Assembly (NCBI RefSeq): GCF_033807715.1
Contig: NC_084590.1
Span: 6,066,827-6,130,826, forward strand
Source: Cololabis saira
Lineage: Eukaryota; Chordata; Actinopteri; Beloniformes; Belonidae
Direction: 5' to 3'
DNA: 64,000 bases
Shown here: one piece after another, positions 53,529-64,000 of the stretch
Numbering within the stretch: position 1 is the first letter of the stretch
How the letters are laid out: each line of letters opens with the position of its first letter
Notes under the pieces: model-generated
The model's database searches: none
The model's input: only the letters and a program-made list of their open reading frames with translations
Told to the model about the DNA's origin: nothing
Made by a program: the position numbers and the translations under genes

Positions 53529-54161
53529 ATGGCTTCCAGTGCAACTGTGAGAAACCTTGGTGTTGTTTTCGATCAGGATTTGTCGTTTAAACCATATGTT
53601 AATCAGGTTTGTAAAATAGCGTTTTTCCATCTCCGTAATATTGCAAAAATTAGGAAAATCCTCTCGCAGAGTGATGCAGAAAAACTAGTTCATGCGTTTG
53701 TATCTTCTAGACTGGATTACTGTAATGTGTTGTTAGCAGGATGTCCAAGTAATTTGCTGAATAGGCTCCAGCTGATCCAGAATGCAGCAGCACGAGTACT
53801 GACAGGAATCAGCAGGAGAGACCACGTCTCTCCAGTGTTAGCGTCGCTCCATTGGCTACCTGTAAAATTCAGAATTCAATTTAAAATTTTATTACTTGCA
53901 TATAAAGCCCAAAACGGCTTAGCTCCGCAGTATTTACAAGATTTGATAGTGCCTTATCTTCCTGGCAGAGCTCTCCGCTCCCAGGGTGCAGGTTTACTCG
54001 TAGTTCCTAGAGTATCAAAATGTAGATTTGGAGGGCGGGCGTTCTGCTATCAGGCACCATTACTATGGAACCAACTTCCAATCTGTGTTAAGGAGGCTGA
54101 CACCACCTCCACCTTTAAAACTAAACTTAAAACCTTTCTGTTTAGTAAAGCCTATAGTTAG
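53529..54161 (+). pseudogene. LINE (L2/Rex1-type) RT C-terminal fragment
   Basis: 210 residues: VRNLGVVFDQDLSFKPYV, IAFFHLRNIAKIRKILSQSD, SRLDYCNVLLAGCPSNLLNR, LQLIQNAAARVLTGISRRDH, VLASLHWLPVKFRIQFKIL, LLWNQLPICVKEADTTSTFK, TKLKTFLFSKAYS. This is the post-RT C-terminal domain of L2/Rex1-like elements. No catalytic RT domain upstream; 5' truncated. The 3' UTR follows to about 54640. Confidence 0.85.
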
Positions 54162-54651
54162 TGTTTAGTAAACCTCTAGCTGGTGTTGGTAAATCTCTAG
54201 GTAGTGTAAACTTTAATGTGTTAGAGTCAGTAGTCATAGTCGCAGCTATAGAACAAGACTATAATAGTTAGTCTCAAATATAGCTTGGTGGTAGATATGC
54301 TGCTATAGGCTTATGCTGCAGGGGGGCACCGACATGATCCACTGGGCGGTGCCTCTCACCCTTCTTCTCTTCTCCTTTTCCCTGCCTCTCTTCTCCATTA
54401 CCATTTTTATTTATTATAAATATCTCATAGCTATCATTTTTGTCCATCGTTCCTGTAGTTTCTTGTGCCGGCCCCACTTTTTTCTCTTTTGTGTATGTTT
54501 GCAGGCCGGAGCCTCAGGAGCTGCGTTCTGGCCTGTGTTCCCGGCCCTCCCCCCCCTCTGGTCATCCCATTGCTTCTTCCACCTGCCTACGTGGATGTCT
54601 GCTGTTGCTGCTTCCGCCTGCCTGCACCAACTAACTACTACTACGACTAAA

Positions 54652-54930
54652 CCAGCTGATGGTCCAGTCTTAGTCCTGGACCAGCAGATCCAGACTAAAC
54701 CAGCTGATGGTCCAGTCTTAGTCCTGGACCAGCAGATCCAGACTAAACCAGCTGATGGTCCAGTCTTAGTCCTGGACCAGCAGGTCCAGACTAAACCAGC
54801 TGATGGTCCAGTCTTAGTCCTGGACCAGCAGGTCCAGACTAAACCAGCTGATGGTCCAGTCTTAGTCCTGGACCAGCAGATCCAGACTAAACCAGCTGAT
54901 GGTCCAGTCTTAGTCCTGGTCCAGCAGGTC
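54652..54930. repeat. 48-bp minisatellite, ~6 units
   Basis: ACTAAACCAGCTGATGGTCC / AGTCTTAGTCCTGGACCAGC units. Both strands stay open (TKPADGPVLVLDQQIQ on plus) because 48 is divisible by 3. Confidence 0.95.
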
Positions 54931-55340
54931 GGTGTGATCTGATCATCAGCAGGTTCCTCTAACGGAGCCAAAGCTCCATCAGGATTTGCAGGTTCCATCG
55001 TTGAGCTCCTTTAGTTGTTTGTTCAGATCATGTGGTTGATTGTGAGATTGTTGCAGCTTCACTCTTGTGTAAATTATCTGGTGATGTCGGGACTGTCGTG
55101 TCCTTCATGTGGTCGTGAACTTATTGTTGACGTCACGTTTCCTCATATTCTGCACTTCACTGCATCACCAGTGAGTGTCGCCAACGGACAAAACCTCAGA
55201 AAAGTGCGTACACCAGCCTTAATGTGTGAGTGAAGGACCGCAACTTTCTACGTTCAAATCAATTTTCGATCAAGCGAACGTGAGCGTGGAAAGTGGCGCA
55301 CGCACGTTTTTTGTGCGCCGCATGTTTAGATCATGAGGCC

Positions 55341-55364
55341 CCTGGAATGGTTGCTGTTTGTGCA
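55341..55364 (+). pseudogene. fragment of a second SRCR signal-peptide exon, right part
   Basis: After the target duplication, AATGGTTGCTGTTT (55346-55359) continues the SRCR exon 1 match; similarity ends at GTGCAACCCC. Removing the element gives 31 identical nucleotides. Confidence 0.6.
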
Positions 55365-55388
55365 ACCCCCCCCCATCCCTCTTACATA

Positions 55389-55724
55389 CAGGACTGTCTC
55401 AGAAAATTAGAATATTGTGATAAAGTCCTTTATTTTCTGTAATGCAAAAATGTCATACATTCTGGATTCATTACAAATCAACTGAAATATTGCAAGCCTT
55501 TTATTATTTTAATATTGCTGATCATGGTTTACAGCTTAAGAAAACTCTGGGAATATTCTGGGAATCTTAATCTTAAACTGTAAGCCATAATCAGCAATAT
55601 TAAAATAATAAAAGGCTTGCAATATTTCAGTTGATTTGTAATGAATCCAGAATGTATGAAATTTTTGCATTACAGAAAATAAAGAACTTCATCACAATAT
55701 TCTAATTTTCTGAGACAGTCCTGT
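55389..55724. mobile_element. palindromic mariner-type MITE, copy 1
   Basis: 336 bp, near-perfect inverted halves (CAGGACTGTCTCAGAAAATT ... AATTTTCTGAGACAGTCCTG), flanked by TA. Very short loop. Confidence 0.9.
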
Positions 55725-55726
55725 AT

Positions 55727-56700
55727 ACTGTATGATCAAAGGAGAAAAAAAAAAGATTAGGAAGATTAAAATGCATATATATGCTTTGGGTTTTACCAGG
55801 CTTGGTATTGACCATTAATATATATCCAGACAAAAAAAAGGACAATGTGGTCCTAAAATCGAGGCTGGTCTCAGAGTTAGGCCTCCCATGTTCAAATATG
55901 ACTGTGGTCCAACACTGTTAAACCATAGAATTAACAGAGGGCGTACTTTCTTTCTCACATGACTGCAGCTGTAATCAGTGTTTAAAATCTGAGTCTGGAA
56001 CAGACGTCGGGGAGAAAGACCCCCATGTACACGGCCAATTGTACAGAAAACTAGTCTACCCATTTACCGTTGGTGGGGTTAGATTTCATGCAGGAGGTTT
56101 AAAATCAGCTGCACTTCCACAGTTCAATGGGGTTCATTGAAACTGCTTAATGTTTATTAATACGCATTGATCTGTCAGTCAGATAAGGCAGCTGAGGACA
56201 ACTCAGCTGTAGTTTATACCAGTGAGGAGACGCTGCCATGAAACCAACAGGAGGATCCAGACTCCCTGTAAAAATCCAAAGCAATTATTGGAGAGCAGTG
56301 AATCTTTGCAATCTAATAGTGCTCTCTGTGTTCTTTTCAGGCTTTTAAACTAATTCGTGATTGATCGCTAATTATCGGTGAAGGGGCCCCCGGAGACAGC
56401 CAGGCCCCTCCTTCCTTTTTGCACAGCATGAAAGCAGCTATAACTTTCAACAGCCGAGTCTGCTGCCGGTTCTCAGCAGTTCAATAGTCTGAAGATGCTC
56501 GGATAATCGTTGTGACCTTTTTTTTCCTCATGAAAAACGCAGTCTCCCGACAAAAAAGCAACGGAATCCCAATAAGACATGTGTGGCTCGCTGCAGGTAA
56601 AAGGCCTTAATGATCAAAGATGGTTAGAGTGCATCATCATTTTCAGCAATATGTCCAATCATCTGCTGAACTTTAATCTAAGAACCAAAACTCAAATGAC
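55727..56700. other. unique-looking sequence
   Basis: No repeat partner seen. Contains GGGGCCCCCGGAGACAGCCA and AT-rich homeodomain-like cores (GCTAATTATCGG) around 56370, so it could include regulatory sequence upstream of the candidate promoter at 56980. Confidence 0.3.
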
Positions 56701-56979
56701 TCTGGTTGTGCTTTTATAGTGCATCGACTGCGGTGCAGAATCAAAAAACAGAGTATTGATAACTTTCTCTGCGTAATGACAGGAGGCTCCCTTAATAGCG
56801 CACCGATTGATGTCGGCTGTTCGGATGTGAATCACTCTGCCACCCTGCCAACAGAAGCATTAACAAAGAGCGTCATTGATGAGACTGTATTTATTTATTT
56901 CAAGGCCGGATCAATTGAAGCGCAGGTTTTGTCTTGGAAATCTATTCCCTCAATGTGCACGGTGCAGCAGGATCCACAC

Positions 56980-57082
56980 TATAAAAGTGGGGCCAGTGTC
57001 TTGGTGCTGCGTGCAGAGCGGCTGTCCTGCGTTACGAGGAGGCACCGGAGGCTCCAGGAGCTCCTGCTGGAGCACACTGCAG
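56980..57082 (+). promoter_or_regulatory. candidate TATA promoter with 5' UTR exon
   Basis: TATAAAAG at 56980-56987 in GC-rich context. About 30 bp downstream begins a GC-rich, purine-biased stretch ending in a good splice donor CTGCAG|GTAGGG (57083). This looks like a non-coding first exon of about 75 nt. An ORF covers the area (56719-57129) but has no recognisable domain. Tentative. Confidence 0.3.
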
Positions 57083-57347
57083 GTAGGGTCATGGCTTTCA
57101 GCTTTTTCTGGACTGAGGGGGGGTCATGAAGCCTAGGTTAGATGCCAAAAAAGCCAAAAAGCAGTGCATGCGTTATCCAAAGCCCACTGAAGTGTATATT
57201 AAAAAAAAAAAGTCCTGTTGGCTGTAGATATCCATCTTTCCATTCATTGCTTATACCCAGTTCTTCATATTAAGGGTCCCGGTGGTACTGGAGCCTGTCC
57301 CAGCTGCATCCGGGTCAAAACCTTAGATATCGTAAGTTAATCATATA

Positions 57348-57492
57348 CAGGACTGTCTCAGAAAATTAGAATATTGTGATAAAGCTCTTTATTTTCTGTA
57401 ATGCATTTAAAAAAACAAAAATGTCATACATTCTGGATTCATTACAAATCAACTGAAATATTGCAAGCCTTTTATTATTTTAATATTTCTGA
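57348..57492. mobile_element. palindromic mariner-type MITE, copy 2 (left half only)
   Basis: CAGGACTGTCTCAGAAAATT ... CTTTTATTATTTTAATATTT as the left half of copy 1, with a small A-rich insertion; the right half is missing. Confidence 0.85.
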
Positions 57493-57505
57493 TTGCTTCC
57501 CCACA

Positions 57506-58243
57506 AGCAGAAGTATAGATACTAGAGTTTAAAATTTAAGTTTAAAAATACTCCTGTAGAAGTTTTTTACTCAAGTAAAAGTATAAAAGTACTGGTTTCA
57601 AAACTAGTACTTTCAAAAAGTATAAAAGTAAAAGTAATGTAAGGGGGAAAAAAGCCATTAAGGACAAAAGCCATTGAAAATGAATGTATCTTAGTATAAT
57701 GTAAATATATTAAAGAAGCATATATGTGTACGGTACTATTGAGCATTAACATGTGTTAATATAAATATATTAAAGAAGCATGTATGTGTACTATTGAGCA
57801 TTAACATGTGTTTCAGAGAGCAGCAGATATTATGACTAGTTGCCTATAAGTATTGTAATGGTGCAAAAAGTCAAACTTCAGAGGCATGTTATCATTTCTC
57901 CTAACCTTTATTGGAATGTACATCCAAGTTTAGTTGTAGGAATCTGAGGGAACGGATGTAAGAACAAAACTGGACAAGAACATCTGAAACAACCACAACC
58001 AAATTCACTCTATCCGGATGGAGCAATTTAACTGGATAGTTTTTATTTAAAGGCTGAAATGAAATAGAGTAACAAGGCTGTTTTTAAAATGTAAGGAGTA
58101 AAAAGTACAGATAATTGTGTGAAAATGTAAGGAGTAAAAGTAAAAAGTCGTCTGAAAAATAATTACTCCAGTGAAGTATAGATAACCAAAATTTCTACGG
58201 TAAGGTAACAAAGTATTTGTACTTCGTTACTTGGCATCACTGG
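57506..58243. mobile_element. MITE-type repeat (GTCAAGTAACAAAGTACAAA family), copy 2, inverted
   Basis: Reverse complement of 41876-42562 with a ~50-bp internal duplication (ATATATTAAAGAAGCAT...TGTGTACTATTGAGCATTAA). Confidence 0.75.
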
Positions 58244-58245
58244 TT

Positions 58246-58290
58246 CCCAGGATCATCTGGGCACACAAACCCCTCCATTACAATAAGGTT
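58246..58290. mobile_element. Rex3 5'-end fragment
   Basis: CCCAGGATCATCTGGGCACA and CAAACCCCTCCATTACAATA match the 5' end of the Rex3 copy at about 33940-33980. Confidence 0.65.
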
Positions 58291-59640
58291 ATGATTACTG
58301 GTCTTCCATAGATGGATCATTCTATTGTTATCCTCCAGTTTTACACCATAACTTGCATGTTTGGTTGACATCATTAAACAACTTCAAGTGCTGTTTTTAG
58401 AATCCATTCACACTTTTTTCAACCGTACTTTTCATGTCGACTTTTTTTTTTTTTAAAACAACAGTCAAAATCTTTTTACTAGAGTTTAGTAAAGTTACTA
58501 GAGAGTCCCAGATGGGGGCAGTAGTGCTCCATGTGTGGCCGCACATCTGCTGGACATCTGCTGGCTGTGTGACGGCCTCTGCAGAGAATGGGCGGGAGCT
58601 TTTAGGCGCTCCGTCTCATTCTGTCTCAGGAGTTTCTAAGTCTGCAGCCTCATTTTGTTGCCTGGAAGGTGATTATTTTCTTCGGTTTCACCGTGAATGT
58701 AAAAAAACCACAGAGGTTTAAATCCGTGGACAGAAACATGTGAAAATATAGACCACATCTCGTTGCATCTATAAAAAGATGTGCTGAAGACACTGATTTT
58801 TGATTCATTTTATGCGCTGTTTTAGTATGCCGTTAAGGTTAGAAAGGGTTTTCAGATGCCTGCTGTTAATGATGTTTTGGACGTTTTGTCAGTATGTTAC
58901 CTTATAACCACGTCCATCTAGAACGATCAATAACCCTGGCAGAATCAGAGAATGCTTTTATCAATAGGTGAGTGTGTTTCAGAGCAATTATTTCAATTTC
59001 ACCTCCTCAAACAACTAGCTCAGTCTGAACATCTTAATTCCTCTACTTGCTTTTATTTCTGTGAAGTTTGGACCTATCTACAGACTGAAACAAATCCTAA
59101 ACGTGTGTCATAGTCCCTAACTAATAGCTTTAATTAAAGAAACAACCCATGGAATCCATATATACCAGCAGCCTGGTGGTGATGGAAGTTTAAACGCATG
59201 TCTAGCTTCACCCAAATGTATCCCCGAGGCCTGAAGACAGACTGCATGCAGCTGCTCCTCAATCATTTGAGTGTGACCTCTTTGGAAATGTTAATCCATC
59301 AAGACGTGATGGTATTTGAGCGCACCTGTGCAGGATGTAATGGGTATTTTAGGTCTTTGTGTGGTAATGACATCCAAAGACAGCCAAATATCCCTCCATC
59401 AAGCATCACAATAATGTGGTGCCCGATGGAGGGAATATTTGACTTCTATGTAAAGTAAACCAGTTCTGAAGATATGATCGATATCAGGTAGTGACAGAGA
59501 GTACAAACGGACGGAACACTTCGTAGCAGGTTCAACAAGTCTGTGTGTTCTTTAGCTATTTGTTATTGCTTTATTGACTGGAAGGACAAGAAAACAAATA
59601 ACCACTATTGCTTTTGACCCCCTTGGTTCACTGAGATCTC
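58291..59640. other. unique-looking intergenic or intronic sequence
   Basis: No convincing exon, RNA or repeat. The ORFs present are short and lack domains. Confidence 0.3.
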
Positions 59641-59652
59641 AGCTGGTGCACC

Positions 59653-59756
59653 AACACACCTCACACACACCTCACACACACCTCACACACACCTCACACA
59701 CACCTCACACACACCTCACACACACCTCACACACACCTCACACACACCTCACACAT
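59653..59756. repeat. (CACACACCTCA)n minisatellite
   Basis: About nine units of CACACACCTCA-type repeat. Confidence 0.95.
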
Positions 59757-60187
59757 CTGTTTGCAGACAAGCAGCGTTACAGACATTGTTCTTCTTTTGC
59801 CCGTAAAGAGCCTGTCAGTCCCTGGCCTTTTCAGGTGGGGAGTTGGTCTTCTGGGGGGTTAGAGTTGATGACCGCTGCGTGGCGTTTGTCTGCTCCACTT
59901 CATCTCGTCCCAGACAGGCTGTGGGGGCTGAAGGTTGTGGCTCAGAGGGCAGCAGCGTTGGAGTTAATGACAAAGCTTTGTTTGGCGTTAGATCTGTTTT
60001 CGGGATAGACCGCGGCCAGACAATAGCGGGGGCCACAGGTCCTCAGAGACCCCCGGGTCAGAGGGCTAATGTGCCGATCCTGAGCTAAGAGGGGGCAGGC
60101 TGGTTGGGTCTGCAGACGCAGGCTCAGGTGGTCGGACATGGCCAAGGCCAGTTTGTCCGTTGGTGTTCCAGACAAAAGCTGCACAGC

Positions 60188-61575
60188 TAGTTTAGTTTAG
60201 TTTATTTTGCACATAAAACATAACAGTAAAAAACAAAGGTCAAATGAAGCATTGTGCAGGAGAGGTGGAAGCCAAAAGGGCTTATGAAAATGCCTCCCCT
60301 TTATAAAACAAACATAAACAATAATAACAACAGCAATATAGAAATAGATAATAGAAGACAGAAAAAGACAATTTAACATGAAAAAGAAAAACACTACTGA
60401 ATTATTGAAAGATGGGAAAAAAATTAAGAAAATGTAGGATAATTGCATGAAAAAAAGTACAATTTAACAACTCCAGATGTGTTTCTGACATTAACTAAAA
60501 AATTATTTTTTCAAGTGTTTTTTGAACAAAGCCAGTGAAGATATTGATTTTAGTGATGTAGGTAAATTGTTCCATAGCGCCGGTCCTCTGTATTTTAAAG
60601 TGCGTTGATTGTGTGAAGTCTGGCATAAAGTAAGGTAAAAGTCCTTTGAGTGTCGTGTCTGATATGAATGGATGTCTGAGGAAAACTTAAAAAAATAGAA
60701 AGAAAAATAGAAGATTCTGTTTTTTTGGCAAAAGTAACCATTCTCAAAAATGTCTTTTGCGCTAGCAGGATCTTATTGAGAAAGGTACCAACAGCATACA
60801 AGATTCTTTCCATGTGCACGTTGATTATGGGGTGGTATGAACCTCAGACCGTTTCTCCAGCATCCAGGCTTTAAGACCCAACAGTACATCTGAGAAAGTG
60901 AGTTGGACCAGTCTAAATGGACCAACGGAAAACCGAAAAACAGAATAAATACCAGCCACATCATAATTTACAACACGGTTTTAGAAATTATCGGCTTAAA
61001 AAAAAATAGGATTTTGTACTTTTCTGCTGAATTATTCTGGTGTGGCTCAATCCAAACCAAGTAACCAAATATATGAAAGGACAAACAGGAACTTCACTTT
61101 TAGTTTAACAGGTTCAACAGCTAAAACATGATTGTGCATGATTTCCTTATATTAAATTAATGAGTGGCTTGATGTTGATTTGGGTATTTATTTATTTAAT
61201 TGGTGATTTGCTTTGATTTTTTAAGGATGAAGGTAACATGTAGACTGCACCTTTATTTTAAAAATCTTTTATTTTTTGAGGAATGTTTGTTATCCCTACA
61301 GAGGCAATTTGTTTTACTGGCAGTCTTTCTCTTACTTTTTGCTTTTATTTTATTAATTTAATTAATCTTTTTGAGGGTAGGCAAATAATAAGCTTTGCTT
61401 CAGCCTACCCCTTTTTCGGTCTAGATGTTATTTGTTTATTTGTATACTGGAAACTTTTTTGTTATGTTTTCTTTGAACAATTGAACGTTTTCTTGTTGTC
61501 AGTTTTATTCTTGGTTTTTTTTTTTTTTTTTTGTGTGTCATGACCGAAAATAAACTAAACTAAACTAAACTAAAA
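60188..61575. mobile_element. dispersed element with inverted (TTTAG)n ends
   Basis: Begins TAGTTTAGTTTAGTTTATTT and ends AAATAAACTAAACTAAACTA, i.e. inverted short terminal tracts. Interior is AT-rich with AAGCTTTGCTTCAGCCTACC near the right end, a segment seen in common fish repeats. Class uncertain. Confidence 0.5.
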
Positions 61576-62916
61576 CAGGCACAGAGTTAATTCGCTTTTA
61601 TCTAAATTTACTTGGTGGCTTGCTTGGTCATTCTCTCCTTTTTTTTCTTTTGTCATTACTTTCTTGAGTCTCTTAGTGGCCTCTGTCTCTACGTCCTCAG
61701 TAGCTTTGTAAAGCCTGATTTAGGCTTTAGGTGACACATGGAGCTTACATGGCATAGGCGTTTCTCTGTCATTATTTGTGTATACTGTTGGGGAACTGTA
61801 GCTGGCAGTGCCGGGTTTCCTTTTGTCGATTTCCTGTATGCGGCTCAGACATAACAACAGAGCAAATAAAGTACATTTTACACAAATCTGAGCTGATAAA
61901 TGTCAGGCAGCAGCAACATGAAGAACTTGCAGCAAACTACCGTTCTACCTGACTTGAAAAACAACGACGTAGAAATACGGTGGGGAAACTTGAAAAAGGC
62001 GAGGAATGTGATGTATGTTCAAAAGATTTTAGAGGTAGAAGGTAGAGGTTAGAAGCATAAATCAGACTTTGACAAGATTCGGCATCATTGATGGACAGAC
62101 ACCACAGGTGTCGCAACACGCAACCAGGGGATCCAAAATGACCCTTTGTATTTTTTTGTTGTCGTAGGGATGGGAGACCAAAGGAGACAACACTTTCTAA
62201 AAGTTTTTTTTTTAAATCCTTCAAACGGACTTGAAGTTGATTTTCTTAACATGAAGAACGTATTCGCGCTGCTTTGAGACTGATCATAGTTTGGACCATG
62301 TCTGACCAGATGTTGAGTTAGGTGTTAAAGGGAAGCTGTGCTCAACTCAAGACTTTACGCTCTTCATGTAGTTTAGGTTTAGGCATCAAAACTACTCTGT
62401 TAGGTTTGGAGAATCCAATTTCTAGCTGTGTTCAGGTATAAAGAGTTGTGGTTTGGTTAGAAGTGCACCATTTTCCAAGATCAATGCATTGTATATAAAA
62501 ATATAACCATTTGACCACATTCCACAATGTTTCACAGCACTAACTGGTGGCGCTAAAAGCTTCCTTTGTTTTGATTTGTATTTTTATATGATTAGTATAT
62601 TTGTATTATTGTCAAGGGATGCTGAAAAAACGCCAGTAAATTGGCACCATGGGAGTGAGGAGAGGCCATGAAGGGACATAATCCATAGAGACATTGGCTT
62701 TATCCAAATTTCAAACTAAATTTTTAGGCCAGATGTTCATATTATGTTACGCAAAGTATCGGATCCGATCTATCTGTGTGTCATTGCTGATGGTGCCTAA
62801 TCCACATGGCTGCTATGGTAGCCTACAGGGTGGTGAACTGGCTTTGCTGCTGTCACATATTTTCATGTGGAGCTGTGCAAAATTTCTACAAATTACAAGC
62901 AAGTACCAGAGACAGA
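61576..62916. other. unique-looking sequence
   Basis: No gene recognised in about 1.3 kb. Confidence 0.3.
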
Positions 62917-62919
62917 TAA

Positions 62920-63392
62920 AGCCTGTATTATGGTTCTGCGTCAAACCAACGCAGAGCACACGCCGTCACCGTGACGCCGTCGTGAACCCTTCGGACTTCT
63001 CCGTCACTCCATTTCGCCGCGTTGCAGTACCCCCCCTGACCGCTAATTCGCAATCTTTTCCTGAATGGTTTATCTGTCTTTTTCCGGTCACAGTGAATCA
63101 AAGAGATAAGGATTGTGCAAAAAACCAAAACAAAAAAAATCACACATACACGAAGAAAAGAGCACTGAAAGTTCACGACTGATTCAAACCGGAAACCGGA
63201 AATGTGTTGCTTCCAAGCGAACCAATCACAGCCCTCTCCGTCTGCGTGTGGTCTGCGTCGCCTCGACGCGTAGTTACAATTTTTGGGAGGTGTGCGTCAG
63301 TGACGGCGTCAGTGGCGGCGTGTGGTACGCGTCGACGCGTACCACACGCCGTAGGCACGGCGTCGTTTTGACGCAGAACCATAACTCAGCCT
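62920..63392. mobile_element. Harbinger-like MITE, copy 2
   Basis: Begins AGCCTGTATTATGGTTCTGC, ends GACGCAGAACCATAACTCAG-CCT, flanked by TAA (62917-62919 and 63393-63395). Inverted relative to copy 1 (35755). The interior on the minus strand keeps the same MNFQxSFLR-type frame as copy 1, without known domain. Confidence 0.8.
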
Positions 63393-63440
63393 TAAGACTG
63401 CACTGTAGCGCTCTATCCCAGCTCCCGTTCCTGGGCTGCG

Positions 63441-63491
63441 GTTGTCGTTACGGCAACGGTCCACCATGACGAGCCCTCGGCTGCAAACAGG
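63441..63491 (+). CDS. candidate first coding exon with palindromic promoter motif (tentative)
   Basis: GTTGTCGTTACGGCAAC (63441-63457) is palindromic at its ends and resembles, with wide spacing, an RFX X-box. The Kozak-like CCACCATGA follows, with ATG at 63466. The frame MTSPRLQT runs 26 nt to a donor CAGG|GTAAAC at 63492. The pattern suits a short first coding exon, but there is no supporting downstream exon in the window and I cannot name a gene. Confidence 0.25.
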
Positions 63492-63493
63492 GT

Positions 63494-64000
63494 AAACTGA
63501 GAACTATTGTTTTTTCAAGTCATGTCGTCAGTTACCAAAAATACGGTTTGATACCCCGTTGAGGAGACCGGACCACTCAGATGGGGACATCTGTGAATGT
63601 CCAGTTTGAATCACTTCCAAACTTTGCATTTCCACATCGTTTTTGGCTTTTTGGACTGTTAAAAAATTGAACTAAATACAACCTTGATATGCTAAAAGTC
63701 AGATTTGGGCTGACAGCATGGGCATAGCCATTCATATCCAGAAATGCTCCTTCCGTCTGTGGGCCACTATAGGCACCCATAAGCCCCCACTCTGAATGTC
63801 CATTAGATTCACAGCTTAAGTGTGAACTAGTCGGGTTAACATAAACAAGGAAACACATGTACTTATAATGAACCTAATTGCATTTTTTCATCGTTCAAAT
63901 TGTGTCCTCTATTCAAAGAGTAAAAAACTGGATTTGGCCTCAAAGTCTGACAATGATCCCAACGCTCACGGTTCTTCTGTGGAGGCCACCTTTGCTGCAA
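63494..64000. other. unique-looking sequence to window end
   Basis: No gene recognised; would be intron if the 63466 exon is real. Confidence 0.3.

Larger units (their letters stand above)
52858..55340. mobile_element. 2.5-kb element with GGCCTCATGAT ends and 5-bp target duplication
   Basis: Starts GGCCTCATGATTGAAACGTG and ends with ATCATGAGGCC; subterminal GTGCG-rich segments are partly inverted. Target duplication CCTGG (52853-52857 and 55341-55345) is defined by the intact sequence at SRCR exon 1. Carries an L2/Rex1-type LINE fragment and a minisatellite, no transposase. Superfamily not assigned. Confidence 0.75.

Noticed and set aside
54414..54998. TKTGPSAGLVW repeat protein (minus) and its plus-strand counterpart
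   Set aside because: 48-bp minisatellite, length divisible by three keeps both strands open.
56719..57129. 136-codon ORF as a protein gene
   Set aside because: No recognised domain, overlaps a TATA-like box and splice donor; more likely promoter/5' UTR sequence.

Overview
This window is vertebrate nuclear DNA and almost certainly comes from a teleost fish. The evidence is phase-1 split exons with GT-AG introns, a nearly complete Rex3 retrotransposon, L2/Rex1-type and L1 fragments, a V-SINE-like tRNA-derived SINE, and many miniature inverted-repeat elements (Harbinger-, piggyBac-, hAT- and mariner-like). There is no prokaryotic organisation. Most open frames are by-products of GGAA/TTCC, GCGT or AT microsatellites.

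Left part (1-18163). An LTR-like/GC-rich block (1-1540) carries a compact promoter-like cluster: CRE, inverted CCAAT and a ZNF143-type ACTACAA/GCATGC motif. A 16-kb tandem array (about 1885-18163) of a roughly 1.08-kb unit follows. Each unit carries one tRNA-Lys(CTT) gene on the minus strand, one tRNA-Asp-like sequence that has lost its anticodon arm (minus strand), and one decayed tRNA-Val-like sequence (plus strand). There are 13 tRNA-Lys copies, at least six of canonical sequence. The array has higher-order structure (a 3,218-bp three-unit block occurs twice) and one unit is interrupted by a Tc1/mariner-type element with perfect 25-bp ends and a broken transposase.

Middle (18164-24474). 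This part holds a strongly G-rich tract, direct and inverted copies of a GGGCCCGAGCAC repeat, a hAT/BED zinc-finger transposase fragment split by a SINE with perfect 13-bp target duplications, a large inverted repeat with roughly 0.85-kb arms, and GCGT and AT microsatellites.

Main gene (24475-49557, plus strand). I assembled a membrane scavenger-receptor (SRCR) gene: signal-peptide exon, 8-codon linker exon, seven SRCR exons, one Ig-like exon, a transmembrane exon and a short tail with two alternative last exons. The exons through the transmembrane exon sum to 2,595 nt (865 codons) and every junction up to that exon is phase 1. The SRCR exons alternate between two types (A-B-A-B-A-B-A), suggesting duplication of a two-exon module. 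Cysteines are lost in disulfide-pair sets. The introns are packed with mobile DNA: five microsatellite-bearing piggyBac-like MITEs, and an 8.5-kb hAT-like composite element (27945-36471) with 8-bp target duplications, satellite-like arms and an internal Rex3.

Right part (49558-64000). This part is mostly repeats: L2, L1, LTR-like, a GGGCCCGAGCAC copy, palindromic mariner-type MITEs and Harbinger MITEs. It includes a 31-nt piece of the SRCR signal-peptide exon cut in two by a 2.5-kb transposon, which suggests a dead second gene copy. Two tentative starts of other plus-strand genes are noted, at about 56980 (TATA box plus splice donor) and 63466 (Kozak ATG plus splice donor). All calls come from reading the sequence; no database search was possible.
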